Notes: generated by a model not told the origin, from the letters alone. A DNA stretch of 64,000 bases from Alistipes sp. (GCA_020026335.1 JAHHQO010000013.1:7760-71759), one strand, 5' to 3'; counted from the first letter of the stretch, positions 27,396 through 36,875 are shown. Made by a program: numbers and translations.

Positions 27396-28013
27396 CTATT
27401 TGATGACCCTGTCGGGATTGTCGTGCAGGAACTGCTCCCAACTTTTCGACCCCTTCTTCGAGATGGCCTTCAGCTCGCCACCCAAACCTTTTACCCTGTC
27501 GTTGCCCAGCAGGGCGTTCAGAGGTCCCGAGGTGGAGAAGTAGTGACAGAGTGCCACTGCCATGCCGTCTGTGGCGTCCAATCGCTTGGGCGGACGGTCA
27601 ATGGTCAGTAGTCGGCAAATGACCGAGGCAACCTGCTCCTTGGCGGCAGAACCGCGTCCCGTGATGGCCTGCTTGATACGCATGGGGGCGTACTCCGTGA
27701 CTTTGAGTCCGTGGCTCAGTGCCGCAGCCATGGCGACACCCTGTGCGCGTCCCAGCTTCAACATCGACTGCACATTCTCGCCGAAGAAGGGCGATTCGAG
27801 TGCCGCCTCCTGCGGGTGATACTCCTCGATGAGCGAACTCACACGCTCGTAGATGTATCTCAACTTCTCGTAGGGGTCTTTCATGCGGTGGAGGTCGATG
27901 TCGCCCAACACCACCGAGCGCACGGTGCTGCCCTCTACTTCGAGGACGCCGTAGCCCATGTAGTTGGTGCCGGGGTCGATGCCCATGATGCGATATTTGT
28001 TGGTTGTGGTCAC
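27396..28013 (-). CDS. ruvC: Crossover junction endodeoxyribonuclease RuvC
   Basis: 205 aa, slightly longer than E. coli RuvC. The enzyme resolves Holliday junctions with RuvAB. RNase H-like fold with acidic residues in MGIDPGTNYMGYG (first Asp), ALESPFFGENVQS (Glu), and DATDGMAVALCHYF near the C-terminus. GTG start at 28013 gives MTTTNKYRIMGIDPG; the ATG nine codons later would remove the first strand, so GTG is preferred. A terminator at 28051-28091 separates it from the upstream thioredoxin-like gene, so it is probably transcribed on its own. No ruvA or ruvB nearby. Confidence 0.95.
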   Translation of the reverse strand: MTTTNKYRIMGIDPGTNYMGYGVLEVEGSTVRSVVLGDIDLHRMKDPYEKLRYIYERVSSLIEEYHPQEAALESPFFGENVQSMLKLGRAQGVAMAAALSHGLKVTEYAPMRIKQAITGRGSAAKEQVASVICRLLTIDRPPKRLDATDGMAVALCHYFSTSGPLNALLGNDRVKGLGGELKAISKKGSKSWEQFLHDNPDRVIK

Positions 28014-28050
28014 TTGTCTGATGTTTTAGTCGGGAGGGGTGGCCTCCCAT

Positions 28051-28091
28051 AAAAAAGGGAGTGACAGGAGGGCTGCTCCCGGTCACTCCCT
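28051..28091 (-). terminator. Terminator after the TlpA-like gene
   Basis: Minus strand stem GGGAGTGAC / GTCACTCCC with an inner G-C-rich loop region, followed by six T. Confidence 0.8.
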
Positions 28092-28115
28092 ATGGATTGG
28101 GTGTTGGTGGTCGGA

Positions 28116-29171
28116 TTACTTGCTCAAGAGCTCCTTGATTTTCTCACCCAGCTGCTCGCCGCGAAGCTGCGAAGCGATAATCTTGCCGGTCTGGCAGTCG
28201 ATGAGGAAGTTCGAGGGAATGCTCTGTACCATGTAGGTCTGTGCAGCGGCATTGCTCCACTGGTTCAGGTCGCTGACGTGAATCCACTTCATCTTCTTGT
28301 CCTTGATGGCCGACTCCCACTTTGCCTTGTCCTTGTCGAGCGATACACCGAAGATTTCGAATCCCTTCTTGTGGTATGCCTTGTAGGTGTCTACCAGATA
28401 GGGAACCTCACCCATGCAGGGACCGCACCACGATGCCCAGAAGTCGAGGAGGACATACTTGTTGCCCTTCTTCTCGATAACCGACTGCAACGAAATCATC
28501 TTGCCGTCGGCATCGGGCTGCTCGAAGTTGATGTAGGGCTGGCCGATTTCGGTCTTCTCGCGAGCCTCAATCATCTTCTTGATTTCCTGAATGGCTTCGG
28601 TGGCCTGCATCTCCTCCGAGAACTTGGCTACCTGCTCCTTGGCCTCCTTGTTCGAGAGCTCCTGCATACGGAGGGTGAACAGATTGACACCGAAGATGTT
28701 GTCGAGGTTCTGGTCGAGGTACTGCTGAGTCAGCTCGCCGAAAGAGTTGAGAATCTCCTCGCGGCGCTCATCGGTGGTCTCCGCCTTGCGGTACTCGTCG
28801 AAGAGGTTCTTGCGGGCTACGTTGTAAGCCTCCTGCGAATCGTTGATTTTGGTACCTGTGGCAGAGAGCATGGGGGCATTACCACCCTTGGTGATGGCAA
28901 TCTGACCCGGCTCGAGGTAAACGATGGCACCCACCGAACCGCGCGTGTTGCCGTTGGTGTCGGAGACGGTGACAACCGAAACCTTCTCGGCGACACCCTT
29001 GAATTTGAATGCGCCCTTCTCGACCTTTGCCGAGTCGATGATATTGTGGCTTGCGTCCATCATGTACATCGTACCTTCAAGACCTTCTACATTACCTTTG
29101 ATGGTGTAGCTGTTGGGGTTGCCGCAGGCTGTCATGAGGGCGGCGGTTGCGACATAAAGAAGTTTTTTCAT
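28116..29171 (-). CDS. TlpA-like thioredoxin-fold lipoprotein with N-terminal DUF4369-like domain
   Basis: 351 aa. Lipoprotein signal ALMTACGNPN (Cys16). Residues about 22-120 form a beta-rich DUF4369-like domain (YTIKGNVEGLEGTMYMMD... VVTVSDTNGN), then a helical linker and an AhpC/TSA-TlpA thioredoxin domain with WASWCGPC (248-252) and the cis-Pro strand in QSIPSNFLID. Such proteins are periplasmic thiol-disulfide reductases anchored in a membrane; partners in Bacteroidota are mostly unknown. Gene lies 45 nt downstream of lpxD on the same strand and ends at a terminator, so it closes the coaD-lpxD unit. Confidence 0.9.
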   Translation of the reverse strand: MKKLLYVATAALMTACGNPNSYTIKGNVEGLEGTMYMMDASHNIIDSAKVEKGAFKFKGVAEKVSVVTVSDTNGNTRGSVGAIVYLEPGQIAITKGGNAPMLSATGTKINDSQEAYNVARKNLFDEYRKAETTDERREEILNSFGELTQQYLDQNLDNIFGVNLFTLRMQELSNKEAKEQVAKFSEEMQATEAIQEIKKMIEAREKTEIGQPYINFEQPDADGKMISLQSVIEKKGNKYVLLDFWASWCGPCMGEVPYLVDTYKAYHKKGFEIFGVSLDKDKAKWESAIKDKKMKWIHVSDLNQWSNAAAQTYMVQSIPSNFLIDCQTGKIIASQLRGEQLGEKIKELLSK

Positions 29172-29216
29172 AGTGGTTTATGGTTTTATGAAATGCTTTT
29201 CTGTTCTTGGGGCGGC

Positions 29217-30254
29217 TTACTTGTTCTTCAGCTCCTCGATTTCCTTACGCAGGGCACGCAGCTCGCGTGACATATCGGGAAGGTCCTTGAAGACGGCAGC
29301 CGCACGGTGGTACTTGATGCCCGGCAGTGCGGGGTAGCCGAAGCGAATCTCGCCGTCGGGTACATTCTTGTCGATACCGCTCTTCGAACCCACCATTACC
29401 TTGTTGCCGATGGTGACGTGGTCGGCGATACCCACCTGACCGGCGAGGAAGCAGTTGCTGCCCACCTTCGAGGTGCCGGCGATACCGGTCTGTGCCGATG
29501 ATACGGTGTTGGCACCCACCTCCACATTGTGGCCAATCTGAATGAGGTTGTCGAGTTTCACGCCGTGGCGGATGATGGTCGAGTCGGTCTTTGCGCGGTC
29601 GATGCAGGTGTTGGCACCAATCTCCACATCGTCCTCGATGATGACATTACCCAGCTGGGGAATCTTGTCGAAGCTGCCCTCGGCGTTGGGCATGAAGCCG
29701 AAGCCGTCGGCACCGATGACCACACCGGCATGGAGGATGCAGTTCTTGCCGACCTTGCAACCCTCGTAAATCTTCACTCCGGGGTAGATTTTCGTGCCTT
29801 CGCCGATTTCCACACCGCGACCCAGATAGACCTGGGGATAGATTTCGCACTCGCGACCTACCTTCACGCCGTCCTCGATGACGGTGAAGTCACCCACGAA
29901 GCAATCCTCGCCCACCGAAGCCTGCTCCGAGATGGAGGAGAGCTTGCTGATGCCCTTGCGCTTGGGTTTTGCGGCGTTGTACATCTGGAGGAGTTTCACC
30001 ACGCAGGCAGCGGCGTTGTCCACCTTGATGAGGGTGGCTGAAATCTCCTGCTTGGGGCAGAAGTCCTTGTTGACCAAAACTATGCTTGCACCTGTGGTAT
30101 AGATGAATTCCTCGTATTTGAGGTTGGTGAGGTAGGCCAGCGAACCAGCCTTACCCTGCTCGATAGACGACACGGTGTGTACCGCTGCGTCCTTGTTACC
30201 TACGATCTCGCCGCCCAAAAAGCCGGCAATCATTTCGGCTGTAAATTCCATCAT
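29217..30254 (-). CDS. lpxD: UDP-3-O-(3-hydroxyacyl)glucosamine N-acyltransferase LpxD
   Basis: 345 aa, normal length. LpxD adds the second acyl chain in lipid A synthesis, using acyl-ACP. N-terminal uridine-binding domain (about 1-100: [32 protein letters not shown]), then a long left-handed beta-helix of hexapeptide repeats ([50 protein letters not shown]), where His of [15 protein letters not shown] and the later QIGHNVEVG supply the catalytic region. Two adjacent ATG codons (30254 and 30251) are both possible starts. It starts 3 nt after coaD stops. Confidence 0.96.
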   Translation of the reverse strand: MMEFTAEMIAGFLGGEIVGNKDAAVHTVSSIEQGKAGSLAYLTNLKYEEFIYTTGASIVLVNKDFCPKQEISATLIKVDNAAACVVKLLQMYNAAKPKRKGISKLSSISEQASVGEDCFVGDFTVIEDGVKVGRECEIYPQVYLGRGVEIGEGTKIYPGVKIYEGCKVGKNCILHAGVVIGADGFGFMPNAEGSFDKIPQLGNVIIEDDVEIGANTCIDRAKTDSTIIRHGVKLDNLIQIGHNVEVGANTVSSAQTGIAGTSKVGSNCFLAGQVGIADHVTIGNKVMVGSKSGIDKNVPDGEIRFGYPALPGIKYHRAAAVFKDLPDMSRELRALRKEIEELKNK

Positions 30255-30257
30255 AAT

Positions 30258-30728
30258 TTATAAGTATTTGTCTATTTCAATTCCTTCGGGCAGAAATTCT
30301 TCCACCGAGCGTCCGAACGAGAGTACCTCTCTGACCGTCGACGACGAGATGTCGGCCACCGCCGAGGGGGTAAACAGCATGACGGTGGTCAGCTGGGGAT
30401 AGATGCGGTGGTTGGTGGCCTCCATGGTGCGCTCATACTCGAAATCGGTGGTGTTTCTCACACCGCGGATGATGGCGCATGCCTGCTTCTGCTCGGCAAA
30501 TTCGCCGGTCAGACCCGTGTAGATTTCGGCCGACACGCGGTCGTTGTCGCGATAGATGTCTTCGATGAGGCGTTTGCGGTTCTCCACCGTCAGGAGTCCC
30601 TGTTTGGCGGTGTTGTTGCCGATGCCGATGATGATACGGTCGAAGAGTTTGAGGGCATCTTCGACAAGAGCGGCATGACCGCGAGTGAAGGGGTCAAAAG
30701 ACCCGGGGAAAATAGCTATCCTTTCCAT
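30258..30728 (-). CDS. coaD: Phosphopantetheine adenylyltransferase CoaD
   Basis: 156 aa from ATG 30728 (MERIAIFPGSFDPFTRGHAAL). A reading from 30761 would run upstream of the promoter. CoaD makes dephospho-CoA from 4'-phosphopantetheine and ATP. The nucleotidyltransferase motif GSFDPFTRGH (T/HxGH type) is at about 9-18; the ISSSTVREV motif is near the C-terminus (ADISSSTVREVLSFG). Size and layout match the hexameric bacterial enzyme. First gene of a unit with lpxD and the TlpA-like lipoprotein. Confidence 0.96.
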   Translation of the reverse strand: MERIAIFPGSFDPFTRGHAALVEDALKLFDRIIIGIGNNTAKQGLLTVENRKRLIEDIYRDNDRVSAEIYTGLTGEFAEQKQACAIIRGVRNTTDFEYERTMEATNHRIYPQLTTVMLFTPSAVADISSSTVREVLSFGRSVEEFLPEGIEIDKYL

Positions 30729-30734
30729 AATGGG

Positions 30735-30742
30735 CAAAGATA
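30735..30742 (-). promoter_or_regulatory. -7 box for coaD-lpxD
   Basis: Minus strand reads TATCTTTG, 6 bases before ATG 30728. Transcription would start within a base or two of the start codon, so the mRNA may be almost leaderless. Confidence 0.5.
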
Positions 30743-30917
30743 ATAATAAATTGAAAAACACCTTATCTTTTGGTCACTAATTTTACAACCTGTTGAGTGA
30801 TACCCCGTTCGAGAAGGGGGCTTGCGACTGAAAAACGAAGAGTGTGGGGCTGACGGACGGAATAAAAAAAGAGGGCGTATCCTTTTTTTTTACAAGGAGT
30901 CGTCCTCTGTGGTGGTG

Positions 30918-31634
30918 TCAATGGAAAAAATTCTCGATTTGTCGGGCGATGCGTTCGGCCTTGAGCGACATGTAGATATGCCCGTTGCACTGCCCGATGG
31001 AGGTCACGCCCCGATGGTCGATATAGAACAGCTCGTCGAAATCGAAGATGTTCTCCTCGTTGAGCGGCTCGGGCATGAATTGCAGTCCCTCCGACTCGAT
31101 GATGTGACGCGTGAGTGCCGCTTCGGCATCCTCACGGGTCGATGAGGTGGCTGCCCACCCGCCACGCAGGGCGAACAGGGGGGCATCGTCTGCCGTCACA
31201 CACTCGCCCTTGACATTGGAGCGTATGGCGATGTCGGCACCCCGCAACTGTGCCTGAAGGGTGGCAAATTGTGCCGCCGATTCGCGCACCGAGGTGTGCC
31301 CCTCGCAGAAGGGCAAATCGTAGCGGATGATGGCTGCCGAGGGGGTGATGCTGCGCAGGGTGTAGCCGTTGTAGAGCGAGATGCCTGCCGGCAGGAGATG
31401 CTCCTCGCCATCGGTATCGACCTCCACACGCACGAACGACGACAGCGAGTCGGGATAGCGTTCCTCGCTGACCAGCCGTTTGACGCGCTGCTCAAACGCG
31501 GCGAGTTCGGGGGCGTAGTCCACATCGAAGAGTCGCGATGCCCACTCGCCCAAAGCCAGCAGGTGGGCACTCGTGAGTCGCGGTTCTCCGCCGGTGACTT
31601 GCAGCGTCTGATAGATATAGGGTGTGGGTGTCAC
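30918..31634 (-). CDS. Aminotransferase class IV-like protein without an evident catalytic Lys
   Basis: 238 aa. GTG start at 31634 overlaps the holA stop in a GTGA arrangement. The chain resembles 4-amino-4-deoxychorismate lyase/branched-chain aminotransferase fold proteins: an N-terminal TSAHLLALGEWASRLF segment, the middle strand GADIAIRSNVKGECVTADDAPLFALRGG, and the end DELFYIDHRGVTSIGQCNGHIYMSLKAERIA. Where these enzymes have the PLP-binding Lys (an HKT..R-like motif), this protein has HTSVRES (113-119) with no Lys. It may be a non-PLP relative or misassigned. Last gene of murB-tilS-holA. Confidence 0.5.
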   Translation of the reverse strand: MTPTPYIYQTLQVTGGEPRLTSAHLLALGEWASRLFDVDYAPELAAFEQRVKRLVSEERYPDSLSSFVRVEVDTDGEEHLLPAGISLYNGYTLRSITPSAAIIRYDLPFCEGHTSVRESAAQFATLQAQLRGADIAIRSNVKGECVTADDAPLFALRGGWAATSSTREDAEAALTRHIIESEGLQFMPEPLNEENIFDFDELFYIDHRGVTSIGQCNGHIYMSLKAERIARQIENFFH

Positions 31635-32701
31635 AGCATGAAGATTTTAAGCAGCAACTCGCGGAGCAGCTCTCCGTCCGAGAGACCGCCCGAACCGAGT
31701 CCCTTGCTCTTAGCATCGTATTCGCGAATGAATCCGAGGATTTGGAAGACCTTGCGGTTGTCCCAATTCATCGACATCTTCTTCACCTCGCCCACGGCAA
31801 AGGTGTTGCTCTTCTTGAGTATCTGCATCAGCTCGCGGTCATCGGGAAACTGACGCTTGCCGTGGCGTGCCTGCCAGCGCAGATAATTGACGATGAAGAC
31901 ATCGCGAAACTGGGTGAAGAGCGCCATGATGGTCAGAAGCAGGGGATTGTCCTTGGTGTTGCGGGCGAAGTGGTCGGCAATCATCAGAGCGCGTCCCATG
32001 TCGCGGGTCATCACGGCATTGCACAGCTCGAAGTTGTTGAAATCCTTCGAGATGCCGATGTTGGTCTCTATGTCGCTGTCGGTGATTTTCTTGCTGCCCT
32101 GGGGCATCGACACCACGAGCTTCTCCAGCTCGTTGGTGATTTTCGAGATGTCGGTGCCCAGATGGTCGGTGAGCATCGAGAGTGCCTTGCCCTCTATCGT
32201 GAAGCCGCGTGCGGAGATGAACTGCTGCAACCATGCCGATATTTCATAGTCGCGCGGACGCACCGACTCCAGTACCACACCCTTGGCGGCGCAACCCTTG
32301 TAGAAGGCCGAGCGTTTGTCGGCGTTCTTCTCCTTGTGGCAGAGCACCAGAATGGTGGTGGGGGAGGGTTTCTGGGTGTAGAGCGAGAGCTTGTCGAGTC
32401 CTTTGAGCTTCTGCGCCTCCTTGACGATGACCACCTCGTAGGCACCCATCATGGGCATCTGACGGCAGAGGTTGATGACCTGTCCCGAATCGGTGTCACG
32501 ACCGTAGACGGTAATCTGATTGAAGGCACGCTCCGCTTCGTTGAGTATCGTGTCGGCCAGCAATTCCGACAGACGGTCGATGAAATAGCTCTCCTCGCCC
32601 ATGAGCAGATACACGGGCGCGAACTTGCGCGCCTTGACCTCCTTGACCAGGCGTTCGTATTCGGCTACCGAGTCCCGAAATTTAAGGGTACTTTTTGCCA
32701 T
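31631..32701 (-). CDS. holA: DNA polymerase III delta subunit HolA
   Basis: 356 aa. Delta opens the beta clamp in the clamp loader. The N-terminal domain holds APVYLLMGEESYFIDRLSELL, the usual delta start in which a degenerate P-loop region is followed by the clamp-binding helix. AAA-like strands follow (EVVIVKEAQKLKG; TTILVLCHKEKN), and a C-terminal collar helix bundle (FAVGEVKKMSMNWDNRKVFQILGFIREYD). Length fits the family. 3 nt downstream of tilS, overlapping the next gene, so translation is probably coupled. Confidence 0.93.
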   Translation of the reverse strand: MAKSTLKFRDSVAEYERLVKEVKARKFAPVYLLMGEESYFIDRLSELLADTILNEAERAFNQITVYGRDTDSGQVINLCRQMPMMGAYEVVIVKEAQKLKGLDKLSLYTQKPSPTTILVLCHKEKNADKRSAFYKGCAAKGVVLESVRPRDYEISAWLQQFISARGFTIEGKALSMLTDHLGTDISKITNELEKLVVSMPQGSKKITDSDIETNIGISKDFNNFELCNAVMTRDMGRALMIADHFARNTKDNPLLLTIMALFTQFRDVFIVNYLRWQARHGKRQFPDDRELMQILKKSNTFAVGEVKKMSMNWDNRKVFQILGFIREYDAKSKGLGSGGLSDGELLRELLLKIFML

Positions 32702-32704
32702 CGT

Positions 32705-34054
32705 CTAAATAATCTCTTTGGTGATGCGGAGTACGTTCTCCGTTTCGGATGTCAGACGGAAACGGTCGTCGATGCGGCGACCCACCAGCCACACGATGTC
32801 GTCACCCGACAACAACACAAACTGACGCTGTTTTTCGGCCAGCGATACTTTGTGGTCGATGAGGAAGTCGCTGATTTTCTTGCGTCCCGTCATTCCGAAG
32901 GGGATAAACCAGTCGCCCTCCTGCCAGCGGCGAAGGGTGAGCGGATATTGTAGTTTGTCGAGGTCAATCTGTGCCGTGTTCTCGGGAACACCGAAATTCT
33001 TGATGTTGTCGATGTTCAGATACTCGTAGTAGAGCACCGAGTTGCCGCAGTAGCTGCGTGCCGCACCGCTCTCGACCGTCGACAGACAGATGTCGTCGGA
33101 GGGTATGGGGGTGACGATGATGGTGTCGCGGTCGACATAGGCCACGCGGTCGCGCGAGTAGAACTTCTTGCCCGTGGCGTGGGTGTCGATGGCGTGACAC
33201 AGCGAGTCACACACATCGCCTTTGAATCCGTAGGCGGAGCTGAGCAACTCGTAGATGACGAAGTTGCGCGGGAACGCCGGGTCGATTTTCTCGAGGTGTA
33301 TGGTCTCCATGTCGCCTTCTTTGCTCACCGCCTCCTCGCGGATACGCTCGATGCCGTGGTTGATGAAGAGCTGGGCATCGGTCAGACGGGCGATGTTGTG
33401 GCGCATGAGTCCCGTGAATTTGGAATTGATTTCGCGGATGCGCGGAAGCAGTCCCAGACGAATCTTGTTGCGCAGATATTTGGTCGAACGGTTCGACGAA
33501 TCCTCGCGGAAGGGGATATGGCGGAGAATGGCGTACTCCAGAATGTCTTTGCGCGAGGCGAACATCAGCGGACGGAACACCTTGCCGTTGAGTACCGATA
33601 TGCCGGTCAGACCTCGCAGTCCCGTACCGCGGAGCAGGTTGATGAAGAAGGTCTCGATGGAGTCGTCGGCATGATGAGCCACGGCGATGGCGGTGTAGCC
33701 GTACTCGTGGCACAGCTCGTCGAACCACGCATAGCGCAGACGGCGGGCGGCCATCTCCATCGACTCGCCCGTGCGTTCCATCTCGCCCGTGGTGTCGAAA
33801 CGGTGGTTGTAGCAAACCACGCCGTATTTCTTGCACTGCTCCTGTACCAATACCTCGTCCTCGTCACTCTCCGAACCGCGCAACTGGAAGTTGCAGTGCG
33901 CCACGCCGATATTGTAGCCGCAGCGTACGAAGAGCGACAGCATGACCATGGAGTCCACACCGCCCGATACGGTGAGCAGTATCTTGTCCTGATGCGATAC
34001 GAGGTCGTGACCCACGATGTATCTTTCAAAAGCCTCTGTGAGCGAAGTATTCAT
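32705..34054 (-). CDS. tilS: tRNA(Ile)-lysidine synthase TilS
   Basis: 449 aa. TilS converts the wobble cytidine of tRNA-Ile(CAU) to lysidine with ATP, so AUA is read as Ile. N-terminal PP-loop ATPase with LLTVSGGVDSMVML (SGGxDS, about 28-33), IGVAHCNFQLRGSESDED, and TAIAVAHHADDSIETFFINLLRGTGLRGLTG, the classic TilS helical motif. Substrate-binding and C-terminal TilS domains follow (LRRWQEGDWFIPFGMTGRKKISDFLIDHKVS). Length normal. It lies between murB (3-nt gap) and holA. Confidence 0.97.
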   Translation of the reverse strand: MNTSLTEAFERYIVGHDLVSHQDKILLTVSGGVDSMVMLSLFVRCGYNIGVAHCNFQLRGSESDEDEVLVQEQCKKYGVVCYNHRFDTTGEMERTGESMEMAARRLRYAWFDELCHEYGYTAIAVAHHADDSIETFFINLLRGTGLRGLTGISVLNGKVFRPLMFASRKDILEYAILRHIPFREDSSNRSTKYLRNKIRLGLLPRIREINSKFTGLMRHNIARLTDAQLFINHGIERIREEAVSKEGDMETIHLEKIDPAFPRNFVIYELLSSAYGFKGDVCDSLCHAIDTHATGKKFYSRDRVAYVDRDTIIVTPIPSDDICLSTVESGAARSYCGNSVLYYEYLNIDNIKNFGVPENTAQIDLDKLQYPLTLRRWQEGDWFIPFGMTGRKKISDFLIDHKVSLAEKQRQFVLLSGDDIVWLVGRRIDDRFRLTSETENVLRITKEII

Positions 34055-34057
34055 TCT

Positions 34058-35068
34058 TTACAATATATTGACTTCGGTATCTATGGCGATGCCGAACTTT
34101 TCCATTACTTTTTGCTGTATCATGTGGGCAAAGGCTATCACCTCGGTGCCTGTCGCTCCGCCGTGATTGACCAATACCAGTGCCTGACGTTCGTGGACAC
34201 CCACATGTCCCTCGCGGTAGCCCTTCAGACCCGTGTGGTCGATGAGCCAGCCGGCTGCCAGCTTGCACTTCGTGTCGTCGTGTGCCGGATAGAGCGGCAT
34301 CTCGGGGTGGAGGGACTTCATGCGCTCGCCCACCTCCTTGTCCACGATGGGGTTTTTGAAGAAGCTGCCTGCATTGCCCAGAACGGCAGTGTCGGGGAGC
34401 TTGTGTCGGCGAATGGCGCAGACCGCCTCGCGAATGTTGCGAAGGGTTGCACCGCCGCGTGCCTCGACCTCCTGACGCACATCGCCGTAGTCGAGATGGG
34501 GCGCGGGGGTGCGCGAGAGTTCCACCTCGATGGAGGTGATAATGACCTTGCCCTTGAGGGCGTGTTTGAAGATGCTCTCGCGGTAGCCGAACTCGCAGTG
34601 GTCGGCATCGAGAGTGAGGACGGTGTCTGCTTCCACGTTGTACATGGTCACGCTGCGAATGGCGTCCTTCGCCTCACGGCCGTAAGCACCGATGTTCTGC
34701 ACCGGAGCCGCTCCCGCCTTGCCGGGAATGAGCGACAGGTTCTCGATGCCCCACAGGTCGCGCTCTACGGCCCACTCCACCAAATCGTCCCACTCCACAC
34801 CGGCATCGACACGCAGGCGTACCGTTGTGTCGTTGTCCTCCAGGAGGGTGATTTGGCGTGAAACGGGGGTAATCAGCAGACCGTCGTAGTCCTTCGAGAA
34901 AAGTATGTTGTTACCGCCCGACAGCACATACCACTTTTCGGGTATGCCACCGCGGAAAAGCTGACGCAAATCCTCCACATCCTCGAACTCGACGAGGCGT
35001 GAGGCGTGCTGCTCGACATGAAAACTGTTTCTGTCGCGCAGATTTATTTGATGAAATTCTTTTAACAT
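34058..35068 (-). CDS. murB: UDP-N-acetylenolpyruvoylglucosamine reductase MurB
   Basis: 336 aa. FAD enzyme making UDP-MurNAc from the enolpyruvyl intermediate using NADPH. FAD-binding strand YVLSGGNNILFSKDYDG, then IPGKAGAAPVQNIGAYG (substrate/FAD motif with the conserved NIGAYG), and the catalytic Ser in VLGNAGSFFKNPIV; C-terminal part AAGWLIDHTGLKGYREG and VNHGGATGTEV. The presence of the YREG-type insert and length point to the type I (E. coli-like) MurB. First gene of murB-tilS-holA-aminotransferase-like unit. Confidence 0.97.
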   Translation of the reverse strand: MLKEFHQINLRDRNSFHVEQHASRLVEFEDVEDLRQLFRGGIPEKWYVLSGGNNILFSKDYDGLLITPVSRQITLLEDNDTTVRLRVDAGVEWDDLVEWAVERDLWGIENLSLIPGKAGAAPVQNIGAYGREAKDAIRSVTMYNVEADTVLTLDADHCEFGYRESIFKHALKGKVIITSIEVELSRTPAPHLDYGDVRQEVEARGGATLRNIREAVCAIRRHKLPDTAVLGNAGSFFKNPIVDKEVGERMKSLHPEMPLYPAHDDTKCKLAAGWLIDHTGLKGYREGHVGVHERQALVLVNHGGATGTEVIAFAHMIQQKVMEKFGIAIDTEVNIL

Positions 35069-35072
35069 GGTG

Positions 35073-35101
35073 TAAAGTTAGGAAATATTTTATTAACTTT
35101 G
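35073..35101. promoter_or_regulatory. Divergent -7 boxes between murB and the DUF4301 gene
   Basis: Plus strand TAACTTTG at 35094-35101 matches TAnnTTTG and faces the DUF4301 gene. Minus strand TAACTTTA at 35073-35080 is a one-mismatch candidate for murB. The plus box leaves a leader of ~40 nt. Confidence 0.5.
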
Positions 35102-35145
35102 AAAAGAATTGAATACTAACACAACAAACAAAATAATCTGAAATT

Positions 35146-36576
35146 ATGTTTACACAGGAAGAGCAGGAGCAGATCGTGAAACATGGGCTCAGTTTGGAAA
35201 CCGTGGAACTTCAAATGGAGAACTTCAAAAAAGGTTTTCCCTATCTTAAGGTAGTGCGTGCCGCCTCACCGGGCGACGGTGTTCTGCTGCTCGACAAGGC
35301 AGAGGTCGAGAAGGCCAAAAGATGCTATGAGAAGGCCGAGGGTATCTCGGTGGTGAAATTCGTGCCGGCATCGGGTGCCGCAACACGTATGTTCAAGGAA
35401 CTGTTCGCATTTGTCAATGAGGACAAGCGCGGCAAGGGTATTGATGTGCTGTTGGAGAATATCGAAAAATTCGCCTTCTGGGACGAACTGAAAAAAGTGC
35501 TGCCCGAGGGTGCCGACGACAAGACCGTGGTACGCTACATCGTGAGCGAGGGTCTCAAGTACGGACTCTGCCCCAAAGGTCTGGTCACCTTCCATGCCTA
35601 TCCCGACGGTAACCGCAAGGCCGTTGAGGAGCATCTGGTGGAGGGCGCTGTTTATGCAACCGCTGACGGTGTGGCCAAAATCCACTTCACCGTATCACCC
35701 GAACACATCGAGGGCTTCAAGTCGCTGCTGGCGGAGAAAGTCCCCGTCTATGAGAAACGCTTCGGCATCCGCTACGACATCTCGTTCTCGGTGCAGAAGC
35801 CTTCGACCGACACCATTGCCGTGAACCCCGACAACACCCCCTTCCGTCAGGACGACGGTTCGCTGTTGTTTCGTCCGGCAGGTCACGGTGCGCTGATTGA
35901 GAACCTCAATGAGATTGACGCCGATGTGATTTTCATCAAGAATATCGACAATGTCACCACCGATGCACTGCGTGAGGACACCATTCGTTATAAAAAGGTA
36001 TTGGCCGGCGTACTTCTTGCATTGCAGGACGAAGCCTTCGAATACCTCCGTGCTCTGGAGGTGGAGGGTGCCGAGCTGGAGCCCGTCGCTGACTTCATCA
36101 CCAAGAAACTCTGCGTGAAGTTGCCCGAGAACTACACCACCGTGATGCTGCGCTCGATTCTCGACCGTCCCATCCGTGTCTGTGGTATGGTACGCAACGA
36201 GGGTGAGCCGGGCGGCGGTCCCTTCTGGGTGGCCAACCCCGACGGTACGGAGTCGTTGCAGATTGCCGAGTCGAGCCAGATTTCGCCCGACGACATGCAT
36301 CTGATGACCTCCGCCACGCACTTCAACCCCGTGGATTTGGTCTGCGGCGTGAAGAACTCCAAGGGTGGCAAGTTCGACCTGCGCAAATATGTTGATCCTT
36401 CGACCGGATTCATCTCCTCGAAGTCGTCGGGTGGTCGCGAGCTGCGCGCTCAGGAGCTTCCCGGTCTGTGGAACGGTGCCATGGCCAAGTGGAACACCAT
36501 CTTTGTCGATGTTCCCGTTTCGACATTCTCGCCCGTGAAGGTCGTGCAGGATTTGCTGCGCCCCCAGCACCAGTAG
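35146..36576 (+). CDS. DUF4301 family protein
   Basis: 476 aa soluble protein with no signal peptide. The N-terminal part has PYLKVVRAASPGDGVLLLDKAEVE and FVPASGAATRMFKELFAFV, and the C-terminal part has GGPFWVANPDGTESLQIAESSQI and LWNGAMAKWNTIFVDVP. These are hallmarks of DUF4301, a family common in Bacteroidota. SGAATRMFK and GGGPFWV look like a sugar-nucleotidyltransferase-like phosphate loop, which suggests a nucleotide or phospho-sugar role, but the function is not established. Single-gene unit with its own promoter and a strong downstream hairpin. Confidence 0.85.
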   Translation: MFTQEEQEQIVKHGLSLETVELQMENFKKGFPYLKVVRAASPGDGVLLLDKAEVEKAKRCYEKAEGISVVKFVPASGAATRMFKELFAFVNEDKRGKGIDVLLENIEKFAFWDELKKVLPEGADDKTVVRYIVSEGLKYGLCPKGLVTFHAYPDGNRKAVEEHLVEGAVYATADGVAKIHFTVSPEHIEGFKSLLAEKVPVYEKRFGIRYDISFSVQKPSTDTIAVNPDNTPFRQDDGSLLFRPAGHGALIENLNEIDADVIFIKNIDNVTTDALREDTIRYKKVLAGVLLALQDEAFEYLRALEVEGAELEPVADFITKKLCVKLPENYTTVMLRSILDRPIRVCGMVRNEGEPGGGPFWVANPDGTESLQIAESSQISPDDMHLMTSATHFNPVDLVCGVKNSKGGKFDLRKYVDPSTGFISSKSSGGRELRAQELPGLWNGAMAKWNTIFVDVPVSTFSPVKVVQDLLRPQHQ

Positions 36577-36661
36577 TCCCCGGACAGGAGTTATGAGACC
36601 TCCCCGCCTTTCAGCGTTATCCACCCCGAAAGGAGGCCGGTGTCCCGACCCCATAAGGTAA

Positions 36662-36704
36662 AAGGTTATTCTCCCGAAGAAGGTTTGTTCGGGAGAATAA
36701 CCTT
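36662..36704 (+). terminator. Terminator after the DUF4301 gene
   Basis: Perfect 17-bp stem AAGGTTATTCTCCCGAA / TTCGGGAGAATAACCTT with a 9-nt loop, followed by a T-rich stretch. Confidence 0.85.
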
Positions 36705-36875
36705 ATTTTCGTTTTGAAATAATATTGAAATACCAAAGTCGCATTTTTGTCGCATGAAATGGTGAAAAACGGACGAGTTTTCGGACAGAGATTCTCCGTT
36801 TTGTCCTTATCGTGGAACAAAATGTTAAATTTGAGAAAAGATGTTACAACTCTTTACTCATGTTCCAAAATTTAT

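Noticed and set aside
36614..36630. DnaA-box-like TTATCCACC before the V-ATPase operon
   Set aside because: A single near-match without neighbours; not evidence of an origin.
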